From positions 1 to 6,453 of the forward strand of contig CAYTCZ010000178.1 of NCBI GenBank assembly GCA_964436315.1: a stretch of 6,453 nucleotides of DNA, read 5' to 3'. A model generated the notes under the pieces. It was not told the DNA's origin and searched no databases. It saw nothing but the letters and a program-made list of their open reading frames with translations. This DNA is from CAYTCZ01 sp964436315 (GTDB lineage: Bacteria; Actinomycetota; Thermoleophilia; Gaiellales; Gaiellaceae). A program made the translations under genes and the position numbers. Positions 3,792 through 6,453 of this stretch are shown in pieces (within the stretch, counting starts at the first letter, position 1; each line of letters opens with the position of its first letter).

Positions 3792-6453
3792 ATGAGCTCG
3801 AGCGAGGCAACCGAGACAGCAGTTCCGCCCGATCACGACGAAATCGAGTGGTACGGCCGCGATCCCGCCGACGTTACGCGAGCCTTCGAGACCGACCTCG
3901 AGAATGGACTGACGACGGCCGAAGCCACGTCGCGGCTCGAGCGGTCCGGGCGAAACGAACTCCCGAAGGAGCAGCCTCCGAGCCGGTGGCAGATTGCGTG
4001 GGCACAGTTCGTCGATCCGATGAACATCATGCTCGCCGTCGTCGCGGTGGCGAGCATCGTCATCGGCGAGGTTTCAACGGGCATTTTCGTCGGGCTGCTC
4101 GTGCTCCTCAATGTCATCCTCGGCGCCAACCAGGAGCTCAAAGCGCGCGCCAGCGTCGAGGCTCTGGAGGAGCTGCAAGTCCCCAACGCACGCGTGATGC
4201 GCGACGGGAGCGTGGCCAACATCGCCGCCGTCGAGCTCGTTCCGGGGGACCTCGTGATGGTCGAGGCGGGCGATCTCGTGCCGGCCGACGGTCGGATTGC
4301 CGTCTCGGCGACGCTTGAAACGCAGGAGGCTGCGCTCACGGGGGAAAGCGCCCCTGTTGCCAAGGACGCAGCGACTCTGCCCGCGGGAGACGTTGCGCTC
4401 GGCGATCGGACGAACATGCTGTTCCAGAACACATCGGTGACGCGTGGGACGGCTACGCTCGTCGTGACGGCGACCGGCAGCTCCACGGAGATGGGCAAGA
4501 TCGCCGGCCTGCTGCAGGGCGTCGGCGTTAGCCGCTCGCCGCTCCAGCGAGAACTTGCCGGGCTCACCAAGTGGCTTGGACTCGTAGCGTGGGCCGCGGT
4601 CGCCATCATCTTTGTCGTCGGTCTGATCCGCGGCCTCGACGCTGACGAGCTGATCCTGCTGGGCGTGGCGACCGCGATCGCCGCGATTCCCACCGGCCTT
4701 CCGACGTTCGTTCAGGCAATGCTCTCGTCGGGTGCCCGGCGTCTGGCCGAGGCCAAGGCGGTGGTCAAGAGCCTTGGTGATGTCGAGACGCTGGGTGCGA
4801 CGAGCGCGATCAACAGCGACAAGACCGGCACGCTCACGCTCAACCAGATGACCGCCACGTCGATGCTCACGGGAGGTCGCTGGTTCACCATCGAGGGGAG
4901 CGGCTACGAGAAACAGGGCGCGATTCTGCACGCCGCCGGGGAAGAGACTCCCGACTTCACGCCCCTCGCGTATGGGCTTTGTCTTTGCAGCGACGCGACG
5001 GTCGGCGACGATGGCACCGTTGTCGGCGACCCGACCGAGGCGGCGCTCGTTGTCCTTGCGGCAAAGGTCGGGGTCGATGCGGAATCCACGCGACGTAGCT
5101 TCCCCCGGCTTGCCGAGGTGCCGTTCGACTCTGCCTACAAATTCATGGCGACGTTCCACCTTGCACCGCAACAAGAGACCGAGCCTCTGTTCGAACTCGT
5201 GAAGGGCGCTCCCGACGTCGTCCTCGATCGATGCAGCAGTGCGCTCTGGCACGGCGAGAAGGTCCCGATCGAGCAGGTTCGACAGGAGATCGTGGCTAAC
5301 AACCGCGAGTTGTCGGAGCGCGGGCTGCGCGTCTTGTCGTTCGCGATCCGTCGCTTTGAGGAGAGTGATCTCGAGGCGATCACGTCGGATCCGATGGGGC
5401 ACGTCGACGACCTTGTCTTCGTCTCGCTGGTCGGGATCATCGATCCGCTGCGCCCCGAGGCAAAGGACGCAGTGGCCAGCGCGTTGCACGCCGGCATCGA
5501 TGTACGGATGATCACCGGCGACCACGCCGTGACTGCGAAGGCGATCGGGGACGATCTCGGACTCGGGACGGGAGTGATCACCGGCCCGGAGCTCGAGAAA
5601 CTCTCGGACGATCAACTGACCGAGCGCGTTCCAGCGCTGCACGTCTTTGGTCGCGTGACGCCAGAGCACAAGCTCCGGCTCGTCTCGGCTATGCAAGAGG
5701 ATGGGCTCATCGTCGCGATGACCGGCGACGCAGTGAACGATGCAGCGGCGCTGAAGAAGGCCGACATCGGCGTTGCAATGGGCAGCGGGAGCGAGGTCAC
5801 GAAGCAGGCGGCGAAGATGATTCTGACCGACGACAACTTCGCGACACTCGTCCACGCCGTCGAGCTTGGCCGGGATCTCTACGGCCGCGTTACGGGGTAT
5901 ATCCGCTATCAGCTTTCGGGGCTGTTCGGTGTCCTGCTCCTGATGGTCGCGGCAACGGTTTTCAACATCAACAGCGGTATCGCCCTGACGCCAGCGATGC
6001 TCCTGTTCATCAACTTCCTGATCGCCGTTTTTCCTGTCATTGCCATCATCAAAGACGAGCCGGATCCTGCCGCGATGGATCGACCACCGCGCGATCCGGC
6101 GCTCCCTATCTTCAACAAGTACACGGGGCCGCGGTGGCTTGCGACGGGTGCGGTATTGGCTTTGGCCTCGATCATTCCACTCGTCTGGGGGCCGGACGAG
6201 CCAGCGACGGACGCGCCGTCGGTCTCGATGACGATGGCGTTCGCCGTCGCGGCGCTCGGCACGCTTGCGCTCGGGCTGACCTTGCGGCGGGATCCGGATC
6301 CGTCCTGGAGAGGGCCGCTCTTTCCGTACGTTGGCTGGCTTTCGATTGGCGTGGTTCTCACGTGGTTCGCAGTCGAGTTGCCGCTCTTTCAGCGGTGGCT
6401 CGCGACCGAGAGTCTCTCGCGGCTTGAATGGATTGCGGTCATCGGGCTCGCAC
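3792..6453 (+). CDS. P2-like P-type ATPase with PTGLP variant, substrate unknown (C-terminus outside window)
   Basis: An ATP-driven membrane pump; 887 codons are visible from ATG 3792 to the edge. The frame is closed by TAG at 3744; TTG 3768 is the only other start, and no clear Shine-Dalgarno is present. In order: a cation-ATPase N-terminal domain (about 17-62), M1-M2 (74-111), the actuator with T-G-E-S (183-186), M3-M4 (260-309) with P-T-G-L-P (300-304), phosphorylation site D343 in S-D-K-T-G-T-L-T, the nucleotide domain with K-G-A-P-D (471-475), D-P-L-R-P (551-555), I-T-G-D-H (574-578), V-T-P-E-H-K (622-627) and hinge T-G-D-A-V-N-D-A-A-A-L (644-654), then M5-M6 (704-752) and three to four further segments. 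The catalytic machinery looks intact. The Ca2+ ligands of SERCA are lost: Glu309 is Thr301, Asn768/Glu771 are Leu711/Val714, and Thr799/Asp800 are Ile744/Ala745; only Asn741 matches Asn796. I recall related bacterial ATPases with PTGLP and I-N-S-D-K-T-G-T, all of unassigned specificity. Normal family length is about 880-920, so little is missing. Confidence 0.9.
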   Translation, partial: MSSSEATETAVPPDHDEIEWYGRDPADVTRAFETDLENGLTTAEATSRLERSGRNELPKEQPPSRWQIAWAQFVDPMNIMLAVVAVASIVIGEVSTGIFVGLLVLLNVILGANQELKARASVEALEELQVPNARVMRDGSVANIAAVELVPGDLVMVEAGDLVPADGRIAVSATLETQEAALTGESAPVAKDAATLPAGDVALGDRTNMLFQNTSVTRGTATLVVTATGSSTEMGKIAGLLQGVGVSRSPLQRELAGLTKWLGLVAWAAVAIIFVVGLIRGLDADELILLGVATAIAAIPTGLPTFVQAMLSSGARRLAEAKAVVKSLGDVETLGATSAINSDKTGTLTLNQMTATSMLTGGRWFTIEGSGYEKQGAILHAAGEETPDFTPLAYGLCLCSDATVGDDGTVVGDPTEAALVVLAAKVGVDAESTRRSFPRLAEVPFDSAYKFMATFHLAPQQETEPLFELVKGAPDVVLDRCSSALWHGEKVPIEQVRQEIVANNRELSERGLRVLSFAIRRFEESDLEAITSDPMGHVDDLVFVSLVGIIDPLRPEAKDAVASALHAGIDVRMITGDHAVTAKAIGDDLGLGTGVITGPELEKLSDDQLTERVPALHVFGRVTPEHKLRLVSAMQEDGLIVAMTGDAVNDAAALKKADIGVAMGSGSEVTKQAAKMILTDDNFATLVHAVELGRDLYGRVTGYIRYQLSGLFGVLLLMVAATVFNINSGIALTPAMLLFINFLIAVFPVIAIIKDEPDPAAMDRPPRDPALPIFNKYTGPRWLATGAVLALASIIPLVWGPDEPATDAPSVSMTMAFAVAALGTLALGLTLRRDPDPSWRGPLFPYVGWLSIGVVLTWFAVELPLFQRWLATESLSRLEWIAVIGLA

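Noticed and set aside
3515..4318. 267-codon plus-strand open frame
   Set aside because: It runs through the non-coding region into the ATPase in the wrong frame and turns into Arg-rich low-complexity sequence where the ATPase is coding.
4074..5855. 593-codon open frame on the minus strand
   Set aside because: It lies entirely antisense to the P-type ATPase, whose motifs are unmistakable. Its Arg/His/Asp-rich composition is typical of GC-rich antisense frames.
1..6453. CRISPR array, insertion sequence ends or integrase/attachment sites
   Set aside because: No regularly spaced direct repeats, transposase motifs or terminal inverted repeats with target duplications were found by eye on either strand.

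Overview
The window is GC-rich DNA from what is most likely an actinobacterium-like organism. A Thermoleophilia-type lineage is my best guess, from the protein style: a membrane-anchored propeller protein, a membrane protein whose TM hairpin carries an A-G-T-L-L-G-A-A-L-type motif, and a YkuD L,D-transpeptidase with an N-terminal peptidoglycan-binding-like domain. This is inference, with no marker gene to fix the taxon. A run of exactly 100 N (2531-2630) is a scaffold gap, so this is a draft or metagenome assembly, and gene order across the gap is not directly shown.

Left of the gap are three envelope genes. A partial minus-strand gene (runs off the left edge, start at 289) encodes a single-pass membrane anchor, a Pro/Ala linker and the first blade of a YVTN-type beta-propeller. 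It diverges from a plus-strand gene (412-1044) for a three-TM protein with a Glu/Pro-rich tail. About 290 bp further on is a secreted L,D-transpeptidase (body 1411-2484), which would make 3-3 peptidoglycan cross-links. Its 5' end is abnormal: the signal peptide is in frame but has no ATG/GTG/TTG at its head, and a 27-codon ORF with a good ribosome-binding site ends exactly where it begins, on a GGGGTAA sequence.

Right of the gap, a minus-strand gene (2696-3430) encodes a six-TM protein of unknown function with conserved-looking Asp/His/Glu residues. It diverges across a 361-bp non-coding region from a large P2-like P-type ATPase (3792 to the right edge, 887 codons seen). All ATPase catalytic motifs are present, but the ion-binding positions of calcium pumps are replaced (PTGLP for PEGLP in M4, hydrophobic residues in M5 and M6), so the substrate is unknown. 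The divergent region holds two tight inverted repeats over a plausible promoter and a separate 24-nt hairpin, which suggests regulated expression.

No RNA genes, CRISPR array or mobile element were recognised. The best leads are the substrate of the variant ATPase, the operator-like dyads upstream of it, and the broken or unusual start of the L,D-transpeptidase.
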